Shown here one piece after another: positions 8,128 through 16,970 of a stretch of DNA of 64,000 nt. Position numbers and translations under genes: made by a program. The stretch comes from Arthrobacter sp. zg-Y20 (GTDB lineage Bacteria > Actinomycetota > Actinomycetes > Actinomycetales > Micrococcaceae): the NCBI RefSeq assembly GCF_030142075.1, contig NZ_CP126241.1, positions 1,054,001 through 1,118,000 of the forward strand, read 5' to 3'. Every line of letters starts with the position of its first letter. The first letter of the stretch is position 1. The notes under the pieces were generated by a model. It had not been told where the DNA came from, searched no databases, and saw only the letters and a program-made list of their open reading frames with translations.

Positions 8128-9588
8128 ATGGATTTCAAAGTCGCCGACCTGTCCCTGGCAGAAGCTGGACGCCACCAGATCCGCCTGGCCGAACACGAGA
8201 TGCCCGGGCTGATGGCGCTGCGCCGCGAATACGGTCCCGGCCAGCCGCTGGCCGGAGCACGCATTGCAGGATCCCTGCACATGACGGTGCAGACCGCTGT
8301 GCTGATCGAGACCCTCACGGCCCTGGGGGCCGAAGTGCGCTGGGCGTCCTGCAACATCTTCTCCACCCAGGACGAAGCCGCCGCCGCAGTAGTGGTGGGG
8401 GAGGGTACCCCGGACAACCCGGCAGGGGTGCCGGTATTCGCCTGGAAGAACGAATCGCTTGAGGACTACTGGTGGACAGCGGAACAGATCCTCACCTGGC
8501 CAGAGGGCTCCGGCGGACCGAACATGATCCTGGACGACGGCGGTGACGCGACGCTGCTGCTGCACAAGGGAGTGGAGTTCGAAGCAGCCGGGTTCGTGCC
8601 GGAGAATCCGCAGGCGGACGATGACGGCTACTCCTACGAGTTCACGGTCATTTTGGACCGGCTGCGCCGCAGCCTCGCCGAGCACCCCGGCAAATGGACC
8701 GCAATCGCCAAGGGTATCCGCGGCGTCACCGAAGAAACCACCACCGGTGTCCTGCGGCTGTACCAGCTTGCAGCCGAAGGCAAACTGCTGTTCCCGGCCA
8801 TCAACGTCAACGACTCCGTCACCAAATCCAAGTTCGACAACAAGTACGGCATCCGGCACTCGCTGCCGGACGGGCTGAACCGGGCCACGGACACGCTGAT
8901 CGGCGGCAAGGTCGCCGTTGTCTGCGGCTACGGCGACGTCGGGAAAGGCGCCGCGGAAGCACTGCGCGGCCAGGGCGCGCGCGTCATCGTGACGGAAATC
9001 GACCCCATCTGCGCCCTGCAGGCGGCCATGGACGGCTACCAGGTGGCCCGGCTGGAATCCGTGCTGGACCAAGGCGACATCTTCATCACCACCACGGGCA
9101 ACAAGGACATCATCATGGCCCGGCACATGGCTGCCATGAAGCACCAGGCCATTGTGGGCAACGTGGGCCACTTCGACAACGAGATCGACATGGCCGGGCT
9201 GGCCCGGGTCCCGGGTATCCGCAAGGTCGAAATCAAGCCGCAGGTACATGAATGGGTCTTCGATGAAGGCACGGACGAACAGCGCAGCATCATCGTGCTC
9301 TCCGAAGGCCGGCTGCTGAACCTGGGCAACGCCACCGGCCACCCCTCGTTTGTGATGAGCAATTCCTTCGCCAACCAGACCATTGCCCAGGTTGAGCTCT
9401 TCACCCGCCACGGCGACGGGACCTATGCCAACCAGGTGTACGTGCTGCCCAAAGTCCTGGACGAGAAAGTGGCCCGCCTGCACCTGTCCGCCCTCGGCGT
9501 CGAGCTGACTGAGCTCACCAAAAGCCAGGCCGACTACCTGGGCGTGGATGTCGCAGGTCCCTTCAAACCGGACCATTACCGGTACTGA
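8128..9588 (+). CDS. ahcY: Adenosylhomocysteinase
   Basis: A 486-residue S-adenosyl-L-homocysteine hydrolase, which splits SAH into adenosine and homocysteine with bound NAD. The substrate domain begins at residue 1 ([10 protein letters not shown]); a Rossmann NAD-binding segment [18 protein letters not shown] lies near residues 268-285; the conserved C-terminal KPDHYRY is intact. Length is right for the long bacterial form. The ATG follows GGGGAGCGGGCGGAAGC. It relieves SAH inhibition of cellular methyltransferases and feeds methionine regeneration in the cytoplasm. Confidence 0.97.
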   Translation: MDFKVADLSLAEAGRHQIRLAEHEMPGLMALRREYGPGQPLAGARIAGSLHMTVQTAVLIETLTALGAEVRWASCNIFSTQDEAAAAVVVGEGTPDNPAGVPVFAWKNESLEDYWWTAEQILTWPEGSGGPNMILDDGGDATLLLHKGVEFEAAGFVPENPQADDDGYSYEFTVILDRLRRSLAEHPGKWTAIAKGIRGVTEETTTGVLRLYQLAAEGKLLFPAINVNDSVTKSKFDNKYGIRHSLPDGLNRATDTLIGGKVAVVCGYGDVGKGAAEALRGQGARVIVTEIDPICALQAAMDGYQVARLESVLDQGDIFITTTGNKDIIMARHMAAMKHQAIVGNVGHFDNEIDMAGLARVPGIRKVEIKPQVHEWVFDEGTDEQRSIIVLSEGRLLNLGNATGHPSFVMSNSFANQTIAQVELFTRHGDGTYANQVYVLPKVLDEKVARLHLSALGVELTELTKSQADYLGVDVAGPFKPDHYRY

Positions 9589-9612
9589 ACCGGAGCCGGT
9601 GACGGCCGGGGC

Positions 9613-10413
9613 CTAACGGCTGAACGGCGTCCGGTGCAGCCGTGCGGCCAGCACTGCAGCGGATCCGCGGGCCCGGTGCAGACGTACAAAGTCCCGATCC
9701 CGCCGCTCTCCGGTCACGGCCCGCAGGTACGCCTCGGGGTGGGTGCCCATGGGTGGCTGCGGCGACACGTAAGGCACCGTTTCCGCTGCCAGTTCGGCGG
9801 CAAGCGCGGTCCTGGCGGGCCCGGACATCCCGCCGGTCTGCGCCAGGAACCGGGAGATCCGGAAGGACAGGGGATCGGGGAGCCGGCCAAGGTCGGCCAA
9901 ACGCGCCCACCCGGCAAGTTCGGGCGGGGTCAGCACCGGAGGCGGTGCGGCGGCCGGGAGCCGCTCCTGCAAGGCATAGGTTCCGGCCAGCACGTCGCCG
10001 AGCCGTTTGGACTTGTCATTGAAGACGGCCACGAAAACCGCCAGGGCACCGGAGAGCGTATAGATTTCCAGCACGGCCGTGACCGACCGGATGATGGCGT
10101 GCCGGAACCGGACCGCACCGCCGTCGTCGCGCACTATGCGCAGCCCCAGGGCCAGCCGCCCCAGCGATTTGCCGCGGCTGGCCGCTTCGACGACGGCTGG
10201 AGCCACAACGAACACGAGCACCACGGACCCCACCAGAAGTGCCTGGAAGAGGGATTCATCCGCGTTGGCGGCAATCCCGCCGAGCGCCAGCACAAGGAGC
10301 ACAAATACCACGACGGAGGCGGCAACGTCGATGAGGGCACTAAGCATCCGGGGCGCGAAACCGGCAGGGCGGAGCTCCAGGACCACTGCCTCGCCGGTAA
10401 CAATGCTGCTCAC
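9613..10413 (-). CDS. RDD family membrane protein
   Basis: A 266-residue protein with an RDD domain in the first 150 residues: RPAGFAPRMLSALIDV at the start, two hydrophobic helices, then GKSLGRLALGLRIV and the closing SKRLGDVLAGTY. The C-terminal 110 residues are cytoplasmic, Ala/Pro/Arg-rich and of unknown role. The GTG at 10413 is chosen because GGAGGAGG lies 7 bases upstream; the longer frame to 10449 has no ribosome site. It is divergent from the SpoIIM-like gene and convergent with ahcY. Confidence 0.87.
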   Translation of the reverse strand: MSSIVTGEAVVLELRPAGFAPRMLSALIDVAASVVVFVLLVLALGGIAANADESLFQALLVGSVVLVFVVAPAVVEAASRGKSLGRLALGLRIVRDDGGAVRFRHAIIRSVTAVLEIYTLSGALAVFVAVFNDKSKRLGDVLAGTYALQERLPAAAPPPVLTPPELAGWARLADLGRLPDPLSFRISRFLAQTGGMSGPARTALAAELAAETVPYVSPQPPMGTHPEAYLRAVTGERRDRDFVRLHRARGSAAVLAARLHRTPFSR

Positions 10414-10462
10414 GCGTGTGCCTCCTCCAAAGCCGTTGGTGAGCTCCACTGTACCGACCCGC

Positions 10463-10468
10463 TAGGGT
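10463..10468 (+). promoter_or_regulatory. -10 element (TAGGGT) of a leaderless promoter for the SpoIIM-like gene
   Basis: TAGGGT is exactly 6 bases before the GTG at 10475, placing the start codon at the transcript 5' end. No ribosome site precedes the GTG. Confidence 0.6.
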
Positions 10469-10474
10469 GTACCC

Positions 10475-11461
10475 GTGGACCTGGATGCCTTCACCGCCGT
10501 GCACGGTGCCGATTGGATGCGCCTCGACGAGCTCACTGCCCGACGCCGCCTCAGCGGCCCCGAAGCGGATGAGCTCCTTCGGCTGTACCAGCGCGCTTCA
10601 ACACACCTGTCCATAGTGCGCTCCGTGGCCCCGGAAGGGCCTTTGTCCGCTGGGCTTTCGATGCGCCTGGCGAGGGCGCGTACGAAGTTCACCGGCAACC
10701 GCTCCGCCGCGCTCACGGACCTCTCACGCTTCTTCCTGTACTCCCTCCCTGCCGCGTTCTACCGGGTGCGCTGGCTCACCGCCGCCATCGGGGCAGCGTT
10801 TGTCCTGGTGGCCTGGCTGAGCGGGTGGTGGTCGCTTAACACCCCCGGAGTATTGGCAGCCATGGGCACGGAGGCTGAAATGCGCCAATACGCCGAAGAA
10901 GATTTCGTGGACTACTACAACCCGTCCGCCGGCTTCGCCGGAATGGTCTGGACCAACAACGCCTGGATCGCCCTCCAGTCGGTGGCCTTCGGCGTCACCG
11001 GAGTGTGGGTGCCGTGGATCCTCCTGCAAAACGCCGTGAATGTGGGGATGTCCGGCGCGTTGCTGGCGGCGCACGGGCGCCTGGATGTCTTTTTCACGTA
11101 CATCCTTCCGCACGGTTTTATGGAACTGACCGCCATCTTCATAGCCGGGGCCGCAGGACTGCGGATCTTCTGGGCCCTGGTTGCGCCGGGCCGGACGCCG
11201 CGCATGGCAGCGCTGGCCAGGGAAGGACGCTCCCTGATAACCGTGGGCCTTGGCCTCATCCTGGTGCTGTTTGTATCCGGGTTGGTGGAAGGGTTCGTGA
11301 CCCCAAGCCCGCTGCCTGCATGGCTGCGCCTTTCAATTGGGTTCCTGGTGTTCTGTGCTTACTGGGCTTACACCCTGATCCTGGGCGGCAGGGCCTACCG
11401 TGCCGGACACCGGGGGGACCTTGCCGCGCGCGACGCCGGCGCCGAGGCGCTGACTGCCTAA
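10475..11461 (+). CDS. Stage II sporulation protein M-like (DUF95) membrane protein
   Basis: A 328-residue protein of the SpoIIM/DUF95 type. An N-terminal cytoplasmic helical region (residues 1-90, with LDELTARRRLSGPEADEL) precedes about five membrane helices, starting near residue 102 (IGAAFVLVAWLSGWW). A conserved NNAWIALQSVAFGVTG segment follows a long extracytoplasmic loop. In non-sporulating actinobacteria it is paired with RDD proteins; the function is unknown. The GTG start is supported by the leaderless promoter geometry. It is not evidence of sporulation. Confidence 0.88.
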   Translation: MDLDAFTAVHGADWMRLDELTARRRLSGPEADELLRLYQRASTHLSIVRSVAPEGPLSAGLSMRLARARTKFTGNRSAALTDLSRFFLYSLPAAFYRVRWLTAAIGAAFVLVAWLSGWWSLNTPGVLAAMGTEAEMRQYAEEDFVDYYNPSAGFAGMVWTNNAWIALQSVAFGVTGVWVPWILLQNAVNVGMSGALLAAHGRLDVFFTYILPHGFMELTAIFIAGAAGLRIFWALVAPGRTPRMAALAREGRSLITVGLGLILVLFVSGLVEGFVTPSPLPAWLRLSIGFLVFCAYWAYTLILGGRAYRAGHRGDLAARDAGAEALTA

Positions 11462-11572
11462 GCTGCGGGCGGGGTGGCGTGCGCACACGACCCGCACTGT
11501 CCCGGTAGGGTCGAGGTAAGACCAGCGAGAACAGTTTCGGGTAGTGAAATCCGGGTAGTGAAAGAGGAAGCA

Positions 11573-13330
11573 GTGGCAAGCCAGGACGAAACCCCCACGG
11601 ATCGGCCAACGACACCGGGAGAGCCTCAGAACGGTGCCGCCGAATCCGCGCCTGCCGGGCCGGATAACCGCATCGGCTCCCGGTCCGGATCCCATTCGGC
11701 CCGGGCGGCCGGCGCGGCCGGACCTGCCTCCCTGCCGGGCCCGGACGAACACGCGGACTGGGATGCCGAATTCAACAGCCTTGCCGGATCTGCGGAATCC
11801 ACCGGAAGCGCCGGGGATGCCGGGGATGGCAGGGCTGCCGGGAAACGGGAAGACGCTTCGTCTCCGGCCGGACCCGACACAGAGCCGGCCGAGACGGGCC
11901 AACCGGACGCAGAGCATACTGAGGCCGGCCAACCGGACACCGGGCATGCTGAGGCCGGCACGCCGGACACCGAGCATGCTGAGGCCGGCACGCCGGACGC
12001 GGTATCGGCAGACACGGACTCGCCCGCAGCCGTCGTTCCCACCACCGCGCTTCCCGCCACCGCGCTTCCCGCCACCGCGCTTCCCGCCACCGAGCAGCGC
12101 CCCGTCACCGAGCAGCGCCCCGTCACCGAGCAGCGCCCCGACCCGGAGGCGTCGCCGTCGCCGCACGGGACGGAAACCGTCCCGGGCGGCCATCCGAGCT
12201 TGGCGCAGCGCAGTGAGCTCCCCATGCGCCGGGCCAGCACTCTTCCGGACCTGAGCGGCGTTGCCCGGGCCGGGGACCGGAAGGAAGGCACCGCAGACGC
12301 TGGCGAGCCGGTCGAAAGCGGTTCGCCCGTGTCCGGAGCAGCAGTGCCGGCCGCAGCCGTGTCTGCCGATCACCATCAGACGGACCGCAGCAGTGCCGAT
12401 ACCAACGGCCACGCCGACGACGCCCTCCCGAACAACGAAGATCCGGAGAACACGGACCGGAACCTCGCTGATACGGAGAACAATCACCCCGACGGCAGCG
12501 ATCCGGAGGACACTGACCGGGACCCGGCCGATCAGGACGGTGCCGCGGTGTCGCCGGAGCAAGTCGAGCGGCGGGCCAAGGAACGCGAAAAGGCAGCTGC
12601 CGGCAAGCCGGTGCTTGCCCGTGTACTGCAGGTGATGATCGCCGTGTTCTTCCCGGTCATGGTGCTCGCTGCGGCCATCCGAGCCGTTGCCACACCCTTG
12701 TTCCTGTGGGCCGAATACCACCGTCCGGGCTTCCCCGAGGACGCCTACGGCTTCTCACGGGATGACCGCATGACATATGGCTCATATGCCGTGGACTATC
12801 TTTCAAACCTGAGCGGGGCGCGGTATCTGGGCGACCTGGTGGGGGGCGGCGGGGAACCGCTGTACCTCGCCAGCGAGGTCAGCCACATGGCGGACGTCAA
12901 AACCGTGCTGACGGCCGCCTTCATGGCCGCGGCAGTGATGCTGCTGCTCAGCCTGGCCGCAGCCCTGTACCTCCGCCGCCGCAGCCCCGGCGGTATCCGG
13001 CGCTCGCTGTTCGCCGGCGCCCTGGTGACCCTGGCGCTGATGGCCGTGCTGGTGGTCCTCGCCGTCTTGGGCTGGGAACAGTTCTTCACACAGGTGCACA
13101 GCATCTTCTTTGCGAACGGCAACTGGACCTTCCGCCTGGACGACACACTGATCCGGCTGTTCCCGGCCCAGTTCTGGATGGACGCAGGAATTGTGATCGC
13201 CGCCTTGGTGATGCTGACATGCGCTGCAGTTCTCGCCTGCTGCTGGCCGACCAAAGCCCGCCGGGAACGCGTCCGCCAGGCACGCGAGGACGCCCGCCGC
13301 CGCTACGCAGAGTCGCTGAACGCGCTCTAG
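11573..13330 (+). CDS. TIGR01906-like membrane protein with long repetitive disordered N-terminus
   Basis: About 585 residues. Residues 1-345 are disordered, rich in Glu, Asp, Pro, Ala and Thr, and contain imperfect tandem repeats. The C-terminal 240 residues are a TIGR01906-type integral membrane domain with four hydrophobic helices and a loop (RPGFPEDAYGFSRDDRM) between helices 1 and 2. The function of the family is unknown. The GTG at 11573 follows AGAGGAAG; the frame remains open upstream to 11474 but without a ribosome site. Family members usually lack such a long acidic front, so the fusion or expansion is unusual. Confidence 0.82.
   Translation: MASQDETPTDRPTTPGEPQNGAAESAPAGPDNRIGSRSGSHSARAAGAAGPASLPGPDEHADWDAEFNSLAGSAESTGSAGDAGDGRAAGKREDASSPAGPDTEPAETGQPDAEHTEAGQPDTGHAEAGTPDTEHAEAGTPDAVSADTDSPAAVVPTTALPATALPATALPATEQRPVTEQRPVTEQRPDPEASPSPHGTETVPGGHPSLAQRSELPMRRASTLPDLSGVARAGDRKEGTADAGEPVESGSPVSGAAVPAAAVSADHHQTDRSSADTNGHADDALPNNEDPENTDRNLADTENNHPDGSDPEDTDRDPADQDGAAVSPEQVERRAKEREKAAAGKPVLARVLQVMIAVFFPVMVLAAAIRAVATPLFLWAEYHRPGFPEDAYGFSRDDRMTYGSYAVDYLSNLSGARYLGDLVGGGGEPLYLASEVSHMADVKTVLTAAFMAAAVMLLLSLAAALYLRRRSPGGIRRSLFAGALVTLALMAVLVVLAVLGWEQFFTQVHSIFFANGNWTFRLDDTLIRLFPAQFWMDAGIVIAALVMLTCAAVLACCWPTKARRERVRQAREDARRRYAESLNAL
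11882..12001 (+). repeat. Four imperfect 30-bp coding repeats
   Basis: Units at 11882, 11912, 11942 and 11972 encode variants of EHAEAGTPDT. The last two differ at only a few bases. The repeat keeps the frame and lies in the disordered part of the membrane protein. Confidence 0.85.
12044..12142 (+). repeat. Adjacent 15-bp (x3) and 18-bp (x3) in-frame tandem repeats
   Basis: ACCGCGCTTCCCGCC occurs three times (12044-12088), followed by three copies of an 18-base unit starting ACCGAGCAGCGCCCC (12089-12142). They encode TALPA and TEQRPV units. Near-identity suggests recent slippage expansion. Confidence 0.85.
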
Positions 13331-13362
13331 GCCCCGGCAGCTGACGCCGCACGGCACACAGA

Positions 13363-13397
13363 AAATCCCCCGGACCGCTGGACGGTACGGGGGATTT
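13363..13397. terminator. Bidirectional terminator hairpin between convergent genes
   Basis: AAATCCCCC (13363-13371) pairs with GGGGGATTT (13389-13397), with an inner ACCG/CGGT extension and a 5-base loop. A and T runs at the ends give both strands a terminator-like form. It separates the TIGR01906 gene from the acyl-CoA ligase. Confidence 0.8.
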
Positions 13398-13411
13398 CCT
13401 ATTGGCGGAGA

Positions 13412-15220
13412 CTACTTCGCGTACAGCTTCTCAACCTCGTCGGAGTAGTCGGCAATCACGGCGTTGCGGCGCAGCTTCAAGGTGGCCGTGAGGTGCCCGG
13501 ATTCCAAGGTGAAGTCCTTGGGCAGCACGGTGAACTTGCGGATCTGCTCAGCCCGGGAAACCGTCGCGTTGGCGGCGTCCACGGCCTCCTGCAGCATCTG
13601 CTGGACCCGGGGGTCGTCTCCGGCATTCCCGGTCGGCGCCCCGTTCTCCCGGCTCCAGGCCGCCAGGGCTTCGTCGTCGAGGGTAATCAGCGCCGAAACG
13701 AACGGCCTGCCCTCGCCCACCACAATGGCCTGGGAGACCAGCCGGTTCTCGCGGATCTTTTCCTCCAGCGGACCCGGAGCCACATTCTTCCCGCCGGCAG
13801 TGACCAGCAGGTCCTTCTTCCGGCCAGTGATGCGCAGGAACCCGTCGTCGTCCAGGACACCCACATCGCCGGTCTTGAACCACTCGCCCTCAAACGCGTC
13901 GGCGGTAGCCTCCGGGTTGCGGTGATAGCCCTTGAACACGACGGCGCCGCGGACCAGGACTTCGCCGTCGTCGGCAATCCGGATGGTGGTGCCCGGCATG
14001 GGCAGCCCCACCGAGCCCACCCGGGCGCGGGTGGCCTGGTTGACGCTGGCCGGGGCCGTGGTTTCGGTGAGGCCGTAGCCCTCCAGGACGGTCACGCCGC
14101 TGCCGCGGAAGAAATGGGCCAGCATGGGGCTCAGCGCGCTTGCGCCGGAAATGGCGAACTTGGCGTTGCCGCCCAGGACCGCACGGACCTTCGGGTAGAA
14201 CAGCCGTTCAAACAGCTTGTGCTTGAGGGTGAGCGCGACGGAGGGGCCGCGGCCGCCGCGGGCAGCGGAATCCACCGCCTCCGAGTAGGCAATGGCAGTG
14301 GCCGAGGCAGCGGCAAAAGCCTTGCCCTTGCCGGCCGCTTCGGCCGAAGCCTGGGCGCCGGTGTAGATCTTTTCGAAGATCCGCGGCACGGCCAGCAGGA
14401 ACGTCGGGGAGAAGGTCTTGAGGTCGCTCATCAGATCAGACGCGCTGCGGGAGTGGCCAACCTTCACGCCCGCGTGCAGGCAGCCCACCTGAACCGCGCG
14501 GGCCAGGACGTGGGCCAGGGGCAGGAACATCAAAGTGGTCGGGTTGGGGACCTTGAGCATCTCCGGCAGCACTTCAATCACGTTGACGCCGAAGAGGGCG
14601 AAGTTGCCGTGCGTGATTTCGCAGCCCTTGGGCCGTCCGGTGGTCCCGGACGTGTAGACCATGGACGCGGTGTCCTCGAGGTTCGCGGTGCTGCGCGCCG
14701 TTTCCAGGGTGTCGTCGCTGACACCGTGTCCGGCTGCGGCCAGGGCGGTGAGCGAATCGGCGCCGTCGCCGTCGTTCATCATCCACACGGCGAACTCGCC
14801 TTCCAACCCTGAAAGGGCTGACTGCACGACGGCGGCCTTCCGCTCATCTTCGACGAAGACGTGGCGGGCGCCGGAGTCGGCCAGGATCCACTCCACCTGG
14901 GACGGGGAGGACGTTTCATAAATCGGAATGGTCACTGCACCGGCAAACCAGTTGGCCATGTCGGCAACGGTCCACTCGTAGGAAGTCCGTGACATAACGG
15001 CCACGCTGTCGCCGGGGCGGACTCCGGAACCAATGAGCCCCTTTGCCAGGCGGGTTACTGCCGCCAGGAACTGTGCGGCGGTGATGTCTTCCCACTCACT
15101 GCCGTTCTTGACCGCGTACAGCACGCGGGCGGGGTCCTTCGCATGCATCTGGAGCAACAGATCCGTGACATTGGATTCTGCGGGAAGACTAACCAGGAGG
15201 TCAGTGGCGGATTCGCGCAC
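13412..15220 (-). CDS. Long-chain fatty acid-CoA ligase (FadD15-like)
   Basis: A 602-residue AMP-forming acyl-CoA synthetase. The P-loop YTSGTTGRPKG lies near residues 190-200, followed by the GYGLTET motif and the C-terminal hinge GRKKDLLVTAGGKN, all intact. It activates fatty acids to acyl-CoA for lipid synthesis or oxidation; the length and the lack of a membrane anchor fit the bacterial long-chain group. The GTG at 15220 follows AGAGAGGG. It lies 42 bases downstream of pmt on the same strand and may be co-transcribed with it. Confidence 0.93.
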   Translation of the reverse strand: MRESATDLLVSLPAESNVTDLLLQMHAKDPARVLYAVKNGSEWEDITAAQFLAAVTRLAKGLIGSGVRPGDSVAVMSRTSYEWTVADMANWFAGAVTIPIYETSSPSQVEWILADSGARHVFVEDERKAAVVQSALSGLEGEFAVWMMNDGDGADSLTALAAAGHGVSDDTLETARSTANLEDTASMVYTSGTTGRPKGCEITHGNFALFGVNVIEVLPEMLKVPNPTTLMFLPLAHVLARAVQVGCLHAGVKVGHSRSASDLMSDLKTFSPTFLLAVPRIFEKIYTGAQASAEAAGKGKAFAAASATAIAYSEAVDSAARGGRGPSVALTLKHKLFERLFYPKVRAVLGGNAKFAISGASALSPMLAHFFRGSGVTVLEGYGLTETTAPASVNQATRARVGSVGLPMPGTTIRIADDGEVLVRGAVVFKGYHRNPEATADAFEGEWFKTGDVGVLDDDGFLRITGRKKDLLVTAGGKNVAPGPLEEKIRENRLVSQAIVVGEGRPFVSALITLDDEALAAWSRENGAPTGNAGDDPRVQQMLQEAVDAANATVSRAEQIRKFTVLPKDFTLESGHLTATLKLRRNAVIADYSDEVEKLYAK

Positions 15221-15262
15221 TTAGCCCTCTCTTTCTGTGCCGGAGCACATGGATAACGAGAC

Positions 15263-16933
15263 TTAAATCCAGCTGGGCATCCACATGCGCAGCCGCCAGA
15301 CAGAATACGGGACGGTTTCGGCCGTCCAAACCGGCATGAAGAACGCCGAGAGGAGGAGGACCGCGGCTGCGAAGCAGCCGACCACCAGCAGACCCGTGCG
15401 CCGCCGCCGCGTGCTGTCGGTGCGCCGGCCCAGGACCAGACCGAGGACATAGACCAGGGCCAGCACCAGGAACGGTTCAAAGGACACAGCGTAGAAGAAA
15501 AATGTGGTCCGTTCAGGATAGGCGAACCAAGGCAGGTATCCAGCAGCCACTCCGGACAGCACCGCGCCGGCCCGCCAGTCGCGCCGGCCTGCCCAGTAGA
15601 ACAGCACCACCAGCAGCGACAGTGCCGCCGCCCACCAGATGAGCGGATTCCCCACGGACGTAACTGCGGACGAGCAGCTGTCCACCGTGCAGCCGCCCTC
15701 GCCGTTGGCGGAGGATTCGTAATAGAAGGAGGTTGGCCGGCCCATAAACAGCCAGGTCCAAGCGGACGCCGAGTAGCTGTGTTCGGAGGACAACCCGTTA
15801 TGGAAGGCGTACGCGCTGCGGTGGTACTCGGCCAGGGAGCGCAGCGACTGCGGCAGCCAGCTGAGGCCGTCGCCCGGGTTCTCCGCCGCCCACTGCCGGT
15901 TGTAGGCGTCATCGGATTGGAACCATCCGGTCCAGGCGGCCAGGTAGGTGAGCAGAGCAGCTGGAATAACGGTCAGGAAGGCCGGGACGCCGTCGCGCAG
16001 CAGCGCGCCCTTCCACCGCGTAATCCCGGCCAGCCGCCGGGCGTTCACGTCCCAGAGCACGGTCATCAGCCCGAACACGGCAACAAAGGCCAGGGCTGAC
16101 CATTTGGTGCCCACCGCCAGGCCCAGGCATACACCGGCAACAAGCCGCCAGGGCCGCCACAGCAGCCATGGCCCGTTCAGCCACGGCCCGCCCATCAGTT
16201 GACTGCCCGCGGCGCCCGGGAGCGCAGCGCCCGGGGGCGCGGCGCCCGGGGGCGCGGCCGCCCGGGACAAGGCGCGCGCCAGGCGCAGCCGCCCGTCCCG
16301 GCGGTCCAGCAGCAGGGCACCGAAGGCAGCCACTAGCCAGAAGGTCAGGAAAACATCCAGCAGCGAGGTTCGTGAATGGACCAGATGGTGGCCGTCCACG
16401 GCCAGCAACATTCCGGCGAGCCCGCCCAGGGTCGCCGAGCTGAACAGCCGGGCCGCAATCAGCCCCAGGAGCAGGACCGTCAGGGTCCCGGTCAGGGCCG
16501 CGCCGAACCGCCAGCCGAATCCGTTGTCCGCACCGAACAGCGCCATGCCCAGGGCGATCATCCACTTTCCAACAGGCGGATGCACCACATATTCCGGCCC
16601 GTCCAGCGGTGCGTGCGGGGTGCCGGCGTTAAACGCGTCGTTGGCGTCCTCGGGCCACTCCCGTTCATAACCGAACTGCAGCAGCGAGTAGGCGTCCTTG
16701 ACGTAATACGTCTCATCGAACACCAGCGAACCGGGTTCCCCGAGGCGGACGAAGCGCAGTACGCCGCCCAGGAGGGCCATCAGCAGCGGCAGGACCCAGC
16801 CGGCTCGGCCCAGCGGCACGGCCAGGGTACCCAGCAAGCGTTCCCGCAGTGCCTCGTAGGTCACTGCCCGTTGCGGGGATTCAAGCCGGGACAGTGCGTC
16901 GCGGCGGGTTCTCGGGGCAGCGGTGAGACTCAC
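15263..16933 (-). CDS. pmt: Polyprenyl-phosphate-mannose:protein O-mannosyltransferase (Pmt/GT39)
   Basis: About 556 residues with multiple membrane helices. The catalytic acidic pair occurs in the first external loop (FDETYYVKDAY), as in GT39 enzymes, and the PPVGKW motif follows. It transfers mannose from polyprenyl phosphate to secreted proteins. It is divergent from rsmI, as in mycobacteria (Rv1002c/Rv1003). GTG 16933 is preferred over GTG 16942 because it lies 7 bases after a TAGAGT -10 box that overlaps the upstream GTG. An internal loop carries a short GAAPP repeat not expected in the family. Confidence 0.92.
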   Translation of the reverse strand: MSLTAAPRTRRDALSRLESPQRAVTYEALRERLLGTLAVPLGRAGWVLPLLMALLGGVLRFVRLGEPGSLVFDETYYVKDAYSLLQFGYEREWPEDANDAFNAGTPHAPLDGPEYVVHPPVGKWMIALGMALFGADNGFGWRFGAALTGTLTVLLLGLIAARLFSSATLGGLAGMLLAVDGHHLVHSRTSLLDVFLTFWLVAAFGALLLDRRDGRLRLARALSRAAAPPGAAPPGAALPGAAGSQLMGGPWLNGPWLLWRPWRLVAGVCLGLAVGTKWSALAFVAVFGLMTVLWDVNARRLAGITRWKGALLRDGVPAFLTVIPAALLTYLAAWTGWFQSDDAYNRQWAAENPGDGLSWLPQSLRSLAEYHRSAYAFHNGLSSEHSYSASAWTWLFMGRPTSFYYESSANGEGGCTVDSCSSAVTSVGNPLIWWAAALSLLVVLFYWAGRRDWRAGAVLSGVAAGYLPWFAYPERTTFFFYAVSFEPFLVLALVYVLGLVLGRRTDSTRRRRTGLLVVGCFAAAVLLLSAFFMPVWTAETVPYSVWRLRMWMPSWI

Positions 16934-16940
16934 GCGCCCC

Positions 16941-16946
16941 ACTCTA
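16941..16946 (-). promoter_or_regulatory. -10 element (TAGAGT) of the pmt promoter
   Basis: The hexamer is 7 bases from GTG 16933 and itself overlaps the alternative GTG 16942, so it decides the pmt start. It is 12 bases from the opposing rsmI -10 element. Confidence 0.5.
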
Positions 16947-16958
16947 TAGCCTGTCGCG

Positions 16959-16964
16959 TAGGGT
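16959..16964 (+). promoter_or_regulatory. -10 element (TAGGGT) of the rsmI promoter
   Basis: TAGGGT stands 6 bases before GTG 16971, predicting a leaderless rsmI mRNA. The pmt and rsmI -10 elements are back to back, so the two polymerases must compete for overlapping upstream DNA. Confidence 0.55.
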
Positions 16965-16970
16965 TAGAGG

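Noticed and set aside
7951-9576. Long antisense open frame of 541 codons opposite ahcY
   Set aside because: It is a shadow caused by high GC at third positions; ahcY on the other strand is certain, and the antisense protein has no recognisable family.
10475-11461. Evidence of endospore formation from the SpoIIM-like gene
   Set aside because: DUF95 proteins are widespread in non-sporulating actinobacteria next to RDD genes; no other sporulation gene is present.
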